From assembly GCF_014174495.1 (NCBI RefSeq), contig NZ_JACJHR010000080.1, positions 1-39,411 of the forward strand: 39,411 nt of DNA, given 5' to 3'. Shown piece after piece: positions 21,984 through 30,294 of the stretch; positions within the stretch are counted from its first letter, which is position 1, and each line of letters starts with the position of its first letter. Below the pieces are notes generated by a model. It saw nothing but the letters and a program-made list of their open reading frames with translations. It searched no databases and was not told the DNA's origin. Source of the DNA: Amycolatopsis echigonensis. GTDB taxonomy: Bacteria > Actinomycetota > Actinomycetes > Mycobacteriales > Pseudonocardiaceae. A program made the translations under genes and the position numbers.

Positions 21984-23642
21984 ATGCCTGACGCGCCCGC
22001 ACTGCCCAGTTACGCCTCCGGGACCTCCAGCGTCCCCCTGCTCGGCGACACGATCGGGGACAATTTCGACCGCACGGTGGCCGCGTTCGGCGACCGGGAC
22101 GCGCTCGTCGACCGCGAGGCAGGCGCCCGCTGGACCTATCGCGAACTCGCCGCCGAGGTCGACACCCTCGCGCACGGGCTGCTGGCGTCGGGCATCGGCA
22201 AGGGCGACCGCGTCGGCATCTGGTCGCCGAACCGGGCGGAATGGACGTTCCTGCAGTACGCGACGGCGAAAATCGGCGCGATCCTGGTCAACATCAACCC
22301 GGCCTACCGTTCGCACGAACTGCAGTACGTGCTCAAGCAGGCCGGCATCCGGATGCTCGTGGCCGCGGACAAGTTCAAAACCTCCGACTACGCCGCGATG
22401 ATCGAGGAGGTCCGGCCGAACTGTCCCGGACTGGAAGCGGTCGTGCTGCTCGGCACCTCCTCGTGGACCGACCTGATGGAATCCGGCCGCGGCGGCGACC
22501 CGGAGCGGCTGGCGAAGCAGCAGGCCGGGCTGTCCGCGGACGATCCGATCAACATCCAGTACACCTCGGGCACCACCGGCTTCCCCAAGGGCGCGACGCT
22601 CAGCCACCACAACATCCTCAACAACGGCTATTTCGTCGGCGAGCTGTGCAATTACACCGAGGAGGACCGGGTCTGCATCCCGGTGCCCTTCTACCACTGC
22701 TTCGGCATGGTGATGGGCAACCTCGCGTGCACCAGCCACGGTGCGTGCATGGTCATCCCGGCCCCGGCGTTCGACCCGAAGGCCACGCTCGCCGCGGTCG
22801 CCGCCGAACGCTGCACGTCGCTGTACGGCGTGCCGACGATGTTCATCGCCGAACTGAACCACCCGGAGTTCGTGACGTTCGACCTCGGCTCGCTGCGCAC
22901 CGGCATCATGGCCGGTTCGCCGTGCCCGGTCGAGGTGATGAAGCAGGTCATCGACCGGATGGGGATGACTGAGGTGTCCATTTGCTACGGGATGACCGAG
23001 ACGTCGCCGGTGTCCACGCAGACCCGCGCCGACGATTCGGTGGAGCGCCGGGTGTCCACCGTCGGCCGGGTCGGCCCGCATCTGGAGTCCAAAGTGGTCG
23101 ATCCGGAAACCGGGCTGACCGTGCCGCGCGGAACTCCGGGCGAACTGTGCACGCGCGGCTATTCGGTGATGCTCGGTTATTGGGAGGAACCGGAAAAGAC
23201 CGCCGAGGCGATCGACGCCGCGCGCTGGATGCACACCGGCGACCTCGCGATCATGGACGACGAGGGCTATCTCAACATCACCGGCCGGATCAAGGACATG
23301 GTGATCCGCGGCGGCGAGAACATCTACCCGCGCGAGATCGAGGAATTCCTCTACACGCACCCGGACGTGCTGGACGCCCAGGTGATCGGCGTGCCGGACG
23401 TGAAGTACGGCGAGGAACTGATGGCCTGGATCCGGATGCGCGAGGGCGCGGAACCGCTGACGACGGAGGCGGTGCGCGAGTTCTGCCAGGGGAAGCTGGC
23501 GCATTACAAGATTCCGCGTTACGTCCACGTGGTCGAGGAATTCCCGATGACGGTGACCGGGAAGGTGCGGAAGGTCGAGATTCGCGAGCAGTCGGTGACG
23601 TTGCTGGGATTGGAGCAGGCGGCCGCGCAGAAGCACGCGTGA
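21984..23642 (+). CDS. Acyl-CoA synthetase / AMP-binding ligase (FadD-type)
   Basis: A 552-aa adenylate-forming enzyme that activates a carboxylic acid with ATP and CoA. ATP loop YTSGTTGFPKG; NNGYFVGELCNYTEEDRVCI and VPFYHCFGMVMGNLACTSHG; SICYGMTETSPVSTQ; hinge and C-terminal motifs MHTGDLAIMDDEGYLNITGR, IKDMVIRGGENIYPREIEEF; and catalytic Lys in MTVTGKVRKVEIRE. It resembles medium-chain FadD proteins of mycobacteria (FadD35 type). Start: ATG 21984 with GGGAGG 5 bases upstream; TAGACT at 21942-21947 may be the -10. The substrate chain length cannot be read. The final ~50 bases appear partly duplicated downstream. Confidence 0.93.
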   Translation: MPDAPALPSYASGTSSVPLLGDTIGDNFDRTVAAFGDRDALVDREAGARWTYRELAAEVDTLAHGLLASGIGKGDRVGIWSPNRAEWTFLQYATAKIGAILVNINPAYRSHELQYVLKQAGIRMLVAADKFKTSDYAAMIEEVRPNCPGLEAVVLLGTSSWTDLMESGRGGDPERLAKQQAGLSADDPINIQYTSGTTGFPKGATLSHHNILNNGYFVGELCNYTEEDRVCIPVPFYHCFGMVMGNLACTSHGACMVIPAPAFDPKATLAAVAAERCTSLYGVPTMFIAELNHPEFVTFDLGSLRTGIMAGSPCPVEVMKQVIDRMGMTEVSICYGMTETSPVSTQTRADDSVERRVSTVGRVGPHLESKVVDPETGLTVPRGTPGELCTRGYSVMLGYWEEPEKTAEAIDAARWMHTGDLAIMDDEGYLNITGRIKDMVIRGGENIYPREIEEFLYTHPDVLDAQVIGVPDVKYGEELMAWIRMREGAEPLTTEAVREFCQGKLAHYKIPRYVHVVEEFPMTVTGKVRKVEIREQSVTLLGLEQAAAQKHA

Positions 23643-23650
23643 GGGAGTTC

Positions 23651-23786
23651 GGCGGCCGTCCGATGTGGACGGTCGCCGGTCCGGATGCGCGTGGGGTGCG
23701 GAGCGGGCGGCGGTGTGCGGCGTCGAGATGTGCGAGCAGTCGGTGTCGTGACCGGGTCCGGCGGCCGTCCGATCTGGACGGCCGCC
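23651..23786. repeat. Two near-identical hairpins, duplicated with part of the ligase 3' end
   Basis: Hairpin 1 (23651-23677) and hairpin 2 (23760-23786) both read GGCGGCCGTCC, a 5-base loop (GATGT or GATCT), and GGACGGYCGCC. They lie between the convergent ligase and R2-like genes and are good bidirectional terminators. Ahead of hairpin 2, 23712-23750 also resembles the ligase coding end at 23561-23608 (shared core GCGAGCAGTCGGTG). This suggests an old tandem duplication of gene end plus terminator, with an internal deletion. Confidence 0.65.
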
Positions 23787-23794
23787 GATCCGGG

Positions 23795-24766
23795 TCAGGC
23801 GGAAGCGGCCGCGGCGGCTTCGGCGAGAGCCTTTTCGTCTTCCTCGCCGAACGTTTCCTCGAGCTGTTCAGGCGAGTAGTCGAGGTCGATCTGCTCGACC
23901 GGCGTGCCCCGCGCGGATTCGATCGCACCGAGGCGGCGCTGGGCGCGGTCGGCGGCGTATTGGACCAATTCCTCGGGGTCGTTGTCGAACGGGACTTCCT
24001 CGAATTGGTCCTGCACCCACTGGATCATGCCGAGCGCGTGTGGCAGCAGTTCGCCCATGCGTTGCTGGACGGCGTCCCACATCGCGTCGTCCGCGGCGAC
24101 GTGCCTACGGCAGGTGAACGTGCCCCACGCCATGTGGCGGCGTTCGTCGTCGCCGATGCGGCGCACCAATTCCTGCATTCCCGGCAGGATCTGGTTCTGC
24201 GTGCAGATCAGCTGCCACGAGTAGTACCCGGTGAGCGCGAGGCTGCCTTCGATCACGTGGTTGTACGTCACGCTCGCACGGATCTGGTTGAGCGGACTGG
24301 GATCGTCCTCCAGCGCGCGCAGCGACTGCGGCAGTTCCTCGTAGAAAAGCTTGCGGTAGTGCGGGTTTTCCGCGACGTAGGAGTGCAGGTCGTCGTCCAG
24401 CCCGACGGCGTCCATCCAGCGCCGGAAGACCTCGACGTGCTTGGCTTCCTCGAAACAGAACTGCGTCAGGTACATCTCGTCGCCGAACCGGCCGGTGGCC
24501 GACATCGCGCGCATGAACGGTTGGATGTCCTCGGTCACCGCCTCCTCGCCCGCGATGAACTGCGCCACGAGGTAGGTGGTCGAGCGTTGCTGTTCCGGTG
24601 TCAGGCTTTCCCAGCCTTCGCGTTCCTTGCTGAAATCGAGGTCCGCCGGGTTCCAGAACTTCTTGTTGCCCTTGACGAACAGCCGCAACGGGAACGAGTC
24701 CCAGTTCAGCCCGCCCTTGCGCAGGGACGAGAATCCGCTGCGCAGCTCCGGAAGCGTCTCGGTCAT
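23795..24766 (-). CDS. R2-like ligand-binding oxidase (R2lox)
   Basis: A 323-aa ferritin-like di-metal protein, close to M. tuberculosis Rv0233 as recalled. It is not a true ribonucleotide reductase subunit. Metal ligands by alignment: Glu74, Glu107, His110, Glu173, Glu208 and His211, in IAGEEAVTEDIQPF, CFEEAKHVEVF, VTYNHVIEGSLALTG and GDDERRHMAWGTFTCRRH. Val77 and Tyr168 match the residues that form the Val-Tyr ether crosslink of R2lox. These proteins assemble a Mn/Fe cofactor and bind a fatty acid; the physiological reaction is unknown. Its ATG overlaps the TetR stop (ATGA), so both belong to one operon. An acyl-CoA ligase gene lies convergent to it. Confidence 0.93.
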   Translation of the reverse strand: MTETLPELRSGFSSLRKGGLNWDSFPLRLFVKGNKKFWNPADLDFSKEREGWESLTPEQQRSTTYLVAQFIAGEEAVTEDIQPFMRAMSATGRFGDEMYLTQFCFEEAKHVEVFRRWMDAVGLDDDLHSYVAENPHYRKLFYEELPQSLRALEDDPSPLNQIRASVTYNHVIEGSLALTGYYSWQLICTQNQILPGMQELVRRIGDDERRHMAWGTFTCRRHVAADDAMWDAVQQRMGELLPHALGMIQWVQDQFEEVPFDNDPEELVQYAADRAQRRLGAIESARGTPVEQIDLDYSPEQLEETFGEEDEKALAEAAAAASA

Positions 24767-25374
24767 GACTGGCCCTCTCGTTTCACTCCATTGTGGACGA
24801 ATTGGTCGATGGCGGGGGCGAGCACCGCGAGGACCGACTCCGCGGCCTCGGACGCGGAATGCGTCGGCAGCACCAGGTGGCTGAGCGACAGCCGGACCAC
24901 CGTTTCGGCGAGCAGAGCGGCGGATTCCGGGGTGAGCCGGGGCTCGAGTTCGAGGTACTGCCGCGCCGCGAGATCGGCCGCCGCGGTGAGGATCGGCTCG
25001 CCGCGCGAGGTCAGCAGCGGAAGCAGGTCCTCGCCGGCCTCGGTGCCGAGCGCGGCCGCGATCAGCCGGTTCTCCCTGGCGTGTTCGATGGTGTAGACGA
25101 CCGCGCCGCGAATGCCCGTGAGCAAACTCTCGGCGTCCTCGAACCGGCAGCGGATGCCGTCGAGGAATTCCGCCGCGACGCGCAGCGCGACGGCCTGCGT
25201 GAGCGCCGCCTTGCTGCCGAACTCGTTGTAGACCGTCTGCCTGCTGACCCCGGCTTTCGCGGCTACATCGGCCATCCGGAGGCCCTGATGGCCGCGGTCG
25301 GGGAGCAGGTCCGCGGCCGCGTCCAGCAGTGCCTCGCGAAGCGTCGCTTTGGTCCGCTCGGTGAAGCTGGTCAC
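24763..25374 (-). CDS. TetR-family repressor of the R2lox operon
   Basis: A 203-aa regulator. The DNA-binding domain is at the N-terminus: LREALLDAAADLLPDRGHQG, LRMADVAAKAGVSRQTVYNE and FGSKAALTQAVALRVA. The all-helical ligand domain follows; no ligand can be read from it. It starts at GTG 25374, 8 bases downstream of a perfect inverted repeat at 25383-25409 that is very likely its own operator. The stop overlaps the R2lox start, so it controls itself and R2lox together, and perhaps the divergent HAD gene. Confidence 0.93.
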   Translation of the reverse strand: MTSFTERTKATLREALLDAAADLLPDRGHQGLRMADVAAKAGVSRQTVYNEFGSKAALTQAVALRVAAEFLDGIRCRFEDAESLLTGIRGAVVYTIEHARENRLIAAALGTEAGEDLLPLLTSRGEPILTAAADLAARQYLELEPRLTPESAALLAETVVRLSLSHLVLPTHSASEAAESVLAVLAPAIDQFVHNGVKREGQS

Positions 25375-25382
25375 ACCGTCAG

Positions 25383-25409
25383 CTTGACACAGGATGAATC
25401 TGTGTCAAG
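25383..25409. promoter_or_regulatory. Perfect TetR-type operator, also carrying -35 elements
   Basis: Arms CTTGACACAG and CTGTGTCAAG (10 bp, no mismatch) flank GATGAAT. Both arms contain TTGACA, so the dyad could hold -35 elements for both strands. It lies 8 bases upstream of the TetR start. Confidence 0.8.
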
Positions 25410-25482
25410 AACCTTTACCTGGATGGTGCACGTGTACAGCAGCCGGCCGGAACTGTCGGTGCGGACAGCTACCGTGTGGGAC

Positions 25483-26103
25483 GTGGGCATCACGGTGGGG
25501 TTCGACCTCGACATGACATTGATCGACCCGCGGCCGGGCATGGTCGCGGCGATGAACGCGCTGGGCGAGAAGTCCGGGCTGCCGTTCGACGGGGAGGCGT
25601 TCGCCTCGAACCTCGGGCCGCCGCTTGATCAGGCGCTGCGCGAGTTCGGCGCGCCGGAGGACCGGATTCCCGAGCTGATCTGGCAGTTCCGCGAGCTGTA
25701 CCCGGAGCTGGTCGTGCCGAGCACGGTCGCGCTGCCCGGCGCGGCCGAGGCGCTGCGCGCGGTCCGGGCAGCTGGCGGCCGCACGCTCGTGGTCACCGGC
25801 AAGTACGCGCCCAACGCGCAGCTGCACCTCGACGCGCTGGGCCTGCGAGTCGACGCACTGGTGGGCGAGCTGTGGTCCACGCAGAAGGCCGCGGCCTTGC
25901 TCGAACACGAGGCGCGGGCATACGTCGGCGACCACCTGGGCGACGTCCGGGGTGCGCGAGCGGCCAACGCGCTGTCCGTGGCCGTGGCGACCGGGCCGTG
26001 CACCCGCGAGGAGCTGGCCGAAGAGGGCGCGGATGTCGTCTTCGACTCGCTGGTCGATTTCCCCGAGTGGTTTGCCCGGACGTTCGTGGAGACCGTGGTC
26101 TGA
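25483..26103 (+). CDS. HAD-superfamily phosphatase (Gph-like)
   Basis: A 206-aa phosphatase with motif I FDLDMTLIDPR (Asp8, Asp10), motif II TLVVTGKY, motif III Lys in STQKAAALL, and motif IV YVGDHLGDVRGARAAN. A cap sits between motifs I and II (AAMNALGEKSGLPFDG to LYPELVVPSTVALPG). Phosphoglycolate-phosphatase-like; the substrate is not known. GTG 25483 was chosen because TACCGT lies exactly 7 bases before it (leaderless type). GTG 25474 and GTG 25495 are alternatives. It is divergent from the TetR-R2lox operon. Confidence 0.85.
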   Translation: MGITVGFDLDMTLIDPRPGMVAAMNALGEKSGLPFDGEAFASNLGPPLDQALREFGAPEDRIPELIWQFRELYPELVVPSTVALPGAAEALRAVRAAGGRTLVVTGKYAPNAQLHLDALGLRVDALVGELWSTQKAAALLEHEARAYVGDHLGDVRGARAANALSVAVATGPCTREELAEEGADVVFDSLVDFPEWFARTFVETVV

Positions 26104-26121
26104 TCCGGCGATAACCGCAGG

Positions 26122-26349
26122 TCAGCCGTGCTTTCCGGCGCGGGCTTCCTGGATCAGGGCGATCAGCCCGAGCAGCAGCCCGAGCGGGGTGATCACGCCG
26201 GCGGCCGCGCTGAGCCACACCGGCAGGTTCTCGAATCCGGCGGCGAACAACACGAACACCGTCGCCACGGCGAGCATGCCGATGGCGAACAGGCCGATGC
26301 CGAGCCGCATGAGGATCGGTTTGCCGGTCTGCTTCGCTGCCTTCTCCAT
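26122..26349 (-). CDS. Small two-segment membrane protein (75 aa)
   Basis: 75 residues with two hydrophobic helices (LGIGLFAIGMLAVATVFVLF; AAAGVITPLGLLLGLIALIQ) and short basic ends. No known domain. The ATG at 26349 has TACTCT exactly 7 bases upstream and no ribosome site, again leaderless type. It is divergent from the cold-shock gene. Rv0870c, a membrane protein next to cspB in M. tuberculosis, holds a similar place, but homology is not shown. Confidence 0.72.
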   Translation of the reverse strand: MEKAAKQTGKPILMRLGIGLFAIGMLAVATVFVLFAAGFENLPVWLSAAAGVITPLGLLLGLIALIQEARAGKHG

Positions 26350-26480
26350 GGGGGTGAGAGTAACGGGACTATCCGCTTCTCCCCAGCGGCTGTGGCGAGA
26401 TACGCTTGTCTGACGCGCGCCTCGAGTTCGCTCGGGGCGCGTTCGTCGTGACCTGCACAGCAGAAGGACTGGTGAGGGAA

Positions 26481-26867
26481 GTGCCGACCGGCAAGGTCAA
26501 GTGGTACGACGCGGAGAAGGGGTTCGGCTTCGTCACGCAAGACGGCGGTGCGGACGTCTACATCCGCAAGGCCGCGCTGCCCCACGGCGTGGAGGGCCTG
26601 AAAGCCGGGCAGCGGCTCGAGTTCGGCGTGGCCGACGGCAGGCGCGGACCGCAGGCGCTCTCCGTCCGGCTGCTGGACCCGCCGCCGTCGGTCGCCGAGG
26701 CGCGCCGCCGTCCCGCGGAGGAGCTGCACGGCCTCATCGAGGACATGATCAAGTTGCTGGAGCTGAGGGTCCAGCCGGATCTGCGGCGCAACCGGTACCC
26801 GGATCGCAAGAACACCAAGCAGATCGCGGAGATCATGCGCGCCGTCGCGCGCGACCTCGACCCGTGA
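26481..26867 (+). CDS. Cold-shock-domain protein with C-terminal extension (CspB-like)
   Basis: A 128-aa nucleic-acid-binding protein. The cold-shock domain covers residues 1-~65: TGKVKWYDAEKGFGFV with RNP1 KGFGFV. The RNP2 region is DVYIRK rather than the usual VFVH, so the second RNA-binding motif is degenerate. The rest (AEELHGLIEDMIKLLELRV, RKNTKQIAEIMRAVARDLD) is a helical extension typical of the longer actinobacterial paralog. GTG 26481 follows a GAGGGAA site; an upstream extension to 26406 is rejected. A strong terminator follows. Confidence 0.9.
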   Translation: MPTGKVKWYDAEKGFGFVTQDGGADVYIRKAALPHGVEGLKAGQRLEFGVADGRRGPQALSVRLLDPPPSVAEARRRPAEELHGLIEDMIKLLELRVQPDLRRNRYPDRKNTKQIAEIMRAVARDLDP

Positions 26868-26889
26868 TCGAGCGCGCCTGAACAACGGC

Positions 26890-26928
26890 GAAGGGCTCCG
26901 TGCGGAATCTCCCCGCGCGGAGCCCTTC
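26890..26928. terminator. Bidirectional terminator after the cold-shock gene
   Basis: A perfect 11-bp stem GAAGGGCTCCG/CGGAGCCCTTC with a 17-base loop, followed on the plus strand by TCTGTGGT. It lies midway between convergent genes. Confidence 0.75.
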
Positions 26929-26944
26929 TCTGTGGTGCCAAGAA

Positions 26945-27421
26945 TCAAGCAGGCTGTACCTGCAGCGACCACAGCGCCGTCGTGACCGCTTCCGCGTCGT
27001 TCGGGTCGCCGGTCCGGCTGATCACCGATGCCTGCGCGATCTCGACCACCACGATCTGGTCGTCCTTCGCGGGCGGGGTCGCGGTGTAGGCGTAGCGGTC
27101 GCGGGAGGTGATGATGTCCTCCTTGAGCGGCTGGGGCTGGCCCTTGCCGTTCACGTACTGCACGGTGACCTTCCACGGCGTCTCGGCGATTTCCTTCGGC
27201 ACCGAGATCTGCACCGACCGGCCCGGCCGCACCTTGAGCTTGCCGGTCGCGGCGGGGTTGGCCGCGCAGACGCCGGATTTGATGTCGCAGTTGCCGATTG
27301 GGGCGACGTTGACCGTGTGCCCGTCGGCGTAGAAAGTCACCTCGGCCGGACCCGGCGCGGAACAGCCGGCCACCGCGAAACCACCGGCCGCGAGCACGGC
27401 CACCACCCGGGAACGTCGCAT
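26945..27421 (-). CDS. DUF2771-type lipoprotein
   Basis: A 158-aa exported lipoprotein: basic start MRRSRVV, hydrophobic core and lipobox AVAGC (Cys20). The mature part is beta-rich (VTFYADGHTVNVAPIGNCD, RPGRSVQISVPKEIAETPW, VTVQYVNGKGQPQPL) with two further cysteines near 44 and 52. It resembles the DUF2771 family, including Rv0875c. Function is unknown. It lies 9 bases after the MFS gene on the same strand. TAATCT 6 bases before the ATG suggests an additional leaderless start inside the spacer. Confidence 0.8.
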   Translation of the reverse strand: MRRSRVVAVLAAGGFAVAGCSAPGPAEVTFYADGHTVNVAPIGNCDIKSGVCAANPAATGKLKVRPGRSVQISVPKEIAETPWKVTVQYVNGKGQPQPLKEDIITSRDRYAYTATPPAKDDQIVVVEIAQASVISRTGDPNDAEAVTTALWSLQVQPA

Positions 27422-27430
27422 GGCCCGAGA

Positions 27431-29428
27431 TTACCGGCGGCCTCGCGCGGGCCCGGGAGCGGGGAAGCTGCCGGTCGGCTCTGGGCGCAAGGGACGGTTG
27501 CCGCCGAGTCCGGGCAGGAGCGAACCGCCGCGCTGCACCAGGAATGTCTGGGCCAGCCCGAGCGCCAGCAGGAGCGTCACGACCAGGAAGCCGATCCAGT
27601 ACGTCGGCGGCAGCAGCAGCCCGACCGCACCGCCCATGCACCACGACAGCTGCAGCACCGTCTCCGAACGCCCGAACGCCGAGGCGCGCGACTGCTCCGG
27701 CAGGTCCTCCTGGATCACCGCGTCGAGGCTGATCTTCGCCAGCGCACTGGCCGTCGCGCCGATCAGGCCGACGATCGCCGCCGTGGCGAGGCCGGGCAGC
27801 AGTGTCGCGACCAACGTCGTCACGACACACGCCGCCACGCAGCCCACGATCACCTGGTCCGCCGAACCGAAGTGCAGCCGCGAACCCAGGGCGTTGCCGA
27901 TGAACCCGCCGACGCCGGCCGCCGCGCCGATGATGCCGAGCAACAGCAGTTGCACGAACGGGCTGTGTCCGGCGTGCTCGGTCTGCGCCTTCACCGCGAA
28001 GGCGGCGAACATCATCAGGAACCCGGTCAGGACGCGCACGGAACCGTTGCCCCACAAGGCAACGACGATGTGCCGGCCCATCGGCTGGCGGCGCCGTTTC
28101 TGCTTCGGCTCCGGCCGTGCGGACAGCGACGTCGGGACCTCGCCCTCGGTCACCTCGACCCACGACGGGATCCGCATCGACTGCACGGCCGCGGCCACGC
28201 AGATTACGGCGGTGAACCACAACGCGCCGGAGGAGTTGCTGAGGCTGCTCACCCCGCTGGCCAGCGCACCGAACACGCCACCCGCGACCAGGCCGAACAC
28301 GGTGATCCGCGCGTTGGTCTTCGACAGCGTGATCTCCGGCGGCACCACGCGCGGCGTGACCGCCGCCTTCAGCACGGTGAACGACTTCGACAGCACCATC
28401 ATCCCGAGCGCCGCCGGGTACAGCAGCCAGTCGTCGAAATGCAGCGCCATCACCACGGCCATCAGGCCCTGCCCGATCGACGACACGCACATCGCGAGCC
28501 GGCGGCCGCGCTGGATCCGGTCCAGCGCCGGGCCGATCACCGGCGCGACGAGCGCGAACGGCGCGATCGTGATCAGGAGGTACAGCGCGACCTTGCCCTT
28601 GCTTTCGCCGCTGGTCGCGGCGAAGAAGAGCGTGTTGGCCAGCGCGACCGCCATCGCGGCGTCGCTGGCGTAGTTCAGCATCACCGCGTACATCAGCGAG
28701 GTGAGGCCGGACTTGTCCGCGCCGTCCGCCTTGGTGGCGCGCTGGAACGCGCCAATCGCCTGTCCGCTCAGCTGACGGCTGCGCAGCGCGGCGACCCGCG
28801 TGACAGTGAGCTTCTTCGGCAGCTTGGGGATCGACCCGGCACCGGGCGCGGCGGTGGTGCGCAGCTCGTCGTCCTGCTCCGGGACGACGCGTGGCTCGCC
28901 CGCGTAACCGCCGGTGTCGTAGTGCTCGTAACCGGCGGTGCCGGGACGGTCGTCGTACGGCCGCGGGTGGACTGGCTCAGTGCGGTGCTCGCGCGGAGGG
29001 TACGGCCGGGCGCCCCGCGGAGGCGGCGGACGGTGTCCCATCGGGGCGGCACCGGTGGGCGCCTCCTCGGCGTTCGGCGGGAACGGCGGCACGTCGTCGT
29101 AGAACGGGCTGCGTCCGGGATGCGCACGAGGCGGCTCGCGACGCGGATCGACGTGCTCGGTCCGCGGTTCGGCCGGGCGGCCGCGCGGCGGTTCGGCCGG
29201 GATGTGCTCCGGACGGGCCATCGGCGGCTCCGGCGCGTACTCCGGCGGATTCTGGCGAAGGCGCTGGTCAGCGGCGTGATCGACCCGGGTCGGCGGGGCC
29301 TCGCGCCACGGGCGGGCCTGCGCCGCGCCGGGCTCGGGCGTCCAGCGGCGTTTCTTCCGGCCGCGGCCTTTGCCCGACTGCCCGCCGAGGGGGCTGTCGG
29401 AACCGGAGCGCGAGCTGAAGAGGGCCAC
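27431..29428 (-). CDS. MFS-type membrane protein with ~210-residue disordered N-terminus
   Basis: A 665-aa protein. Residues 1-~210 are Pro/Arg/Glu/Gly-rich and probably disordered in the cytosol. About 12 hydrophobic segments follow from LTSLMYAVMLNYASDAAMAV, with the MFS-like loop GPALDRIQRGRRLAM, a central basic loop (PEPKQKRRRQPMGRH) and the second half up to LLALGLAQTFLVQRGG. It looks like the Rv0876c family of mycobacterial membrane proteins; the transported substrate is unknown. Start: GTG 29428 with AGGA upstream. It lies 38 bases after the glutaminyl-cyclotransferase-like gene and 9 before the DUF2771 gene, so the three likely form one operon. Confidence 0.85.
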   Translation of the reverse strand: MALFSSRSGSDSPLGGQSGKGRGRKKRRWTPEPGAAQARPWREAPPTRVDHAADQRLRQNPPEYAPEPPMARPEHIPAEPPRGRPAEPRTEHVDPRREPPRAHPGRSPFYDDVPPFPPNAEEAPTGAAPMGHRPPPPRGARPYPPREHRTEPVHPRPYDDRPGTAGYEHYDTGGYAGEPRVVPEQDDELRTTAAPGAGSIPKLPKKLTVTRVAALRSRQLSGQAIGAFQRATKADGADKSGLTSLMYAVMLNYASDAAMAVALANTLFFAATSGESKGKVALYLLITIAPFALVAPVIGPALDRIQRGRRLAMCVSSIGQGLMAVVMALHFDDWLLYPAALGMMVLSKSFTVLKAAVTPRVVPPEITLSKTNARITVFGLVAGGVFGALASGVSSLSNSSGALWFTAVICVAAAVQSMRIPSWVEVTEGEVPTSLSARPEPKQKRRRQPMGRHIVVALWGNGSVRVLTGFLMMFAAFAVKAQTEHAGHSPFVQLLLLGIIGAAAGVGGFIGNALGSRLHFGSADQVIVGCVAACVVTTLVATLLPGLATAAIVGLIGATASALAKISLDAVIQEDLPEQSRASAFGRSETVLQLSWCMGGAVGLLLPPTYWIGFLVVTLLLALGLAQTFLVQRGGSLLPGLGGNRPLRPEPTGSFPAPGPARGRR

Positions 29429-29466
29429 GGTTCAATCCTGCCTCATCGAGGTCCCGCGCCGCCCGC

Positions 29467-30243
29467 TCACGTGCCGGTTCGCTGATTTTCCGGGACGAAC
29501 TTCACGCGGAACGACGACGGCCACAGCTTCCCGGTGAGGAGGAATTCGTCCGTGCCGGGGATGGCGGCGATGCCGTTCAGCACGTCCTCGCCGGGACGGG
29601 CCGGGGTGCGGAGCTTGCTGGCGTCGATCTTCGCGGTGATCCGTCCGGTGTTGGCGTCGATGCGCAGGATGGTGCCGGTCTGCCAGACGTTCGCGTAGAC
29701 GGTGTCGCCGACGCACTCCAGTTCGTTCAGCTGGTCTTGGCCGACCTCGACGGAACCGGTGACCGCAAACGTTTGCGGATCACGGAAGGTGAGCGTCGAC
29801 GACCCGTTGCTCATCACCAGCCGCCCGTTGGGCTGGTGACAGAGCCCCCATCCCTCGCCGTCGTAATGCACGCGCCGCAGCTCGGCGAGCGTCTGCGAGT
29901 CGCGCTCGATCGCGATTCCGTCGCGCCAGGTCAGCTGCCACAGCTTCGGCCCGAGCACCGTGATGCCCTCGGCGAACAGTGGCGACGGCAGCGTCACCTG
30001 TTTGGTCGGTGCGCCCCCGGCGGGGCCCGCGGTGAGCGCGGACTGGCCTTCGAGCCCGCGACTCTCGTACAGCGTCGTGCCGGAGTACTCGAGCCCTTCG
30101 GTGAAGGCCGTCGAGTCGTGCGGCAGCGTGCCGAGCACCTCAACGGTGAGCTGTTCGGGCTGGACGGGCGGCAGCGGTTGGGTGCCCGCGCACCCGCCGA
30201 GCACCGCGGCGGCTACCAGGGGCCAGACGATCCGGGTTCGCAC
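29467..30243 (-). CDS. Glutaminyl-peptide cyclotransferase-type lipoprotein
   Basis: A 258-aa exported beta-propeller protein of the plant/bacterial glutaminyl cyclase family, which forms N-terminal pyroglutamate. Seen: lipobox LGGC in a short signal peptide, FTEGLEYSGTTLYESRGLEG, FAEGITVLGPKLWQLTWRDG, HYDGEGWGLCHQPNGRLVMS, LNELECVGDTVYANVWQTGT and VLNGIAAIPGTDEFLLTGKL, with conserved Glu, Trp and Asn-Glu-Leu-Glu motifs of the family. It starts at GTG 30243 with no strong ribosome site. It is divergent from DUF3027 (51 bases apart) and upstream of the MFS gene. Confidence 0.88.
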   Translation of the reverse strand: MRTRIVWPLVAAAVLGGCAGTQPLPPVQPEQLTVEVLGTLPHDSTAFTEGLEYSGTTLYESRGLEGQSALTAGPAGGAPTKQVTLPSPLFAEGITVLGPKLWQLTWRDGIAIERDSQTLAELRRVHYDGEGWGLCHQPNGRLVMSNGSSTLTFRDPQTFAVTGSVEVGQDQLNELECVGDTVYANVWQTGTILRIDANTGRITAKIDASKLRTPARPGEDVLNGIAAIPGTDEFLLTGKLWPSSFRVKFVPENQRTGT

Positions 30244-30294
30244 GAGGAACAGCCTGGCACGGGCGGCGCGGATGCGTGCGGCACAATTGGGGGT

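Noticed and set aside
21882..23636. 584-aa minus-strand frame opposite the acyl-CoA ligase
   Set aside because: Antisense shadow, rich in Arg/His, no motif.
23795..24766. Ribonucleotide reductase small subunit
   Set aside because: R2 fold, but the Val77/Tyr168 pair and overall sequence match R2-like ligand-binding oxidases, and no large subunit gene is near.
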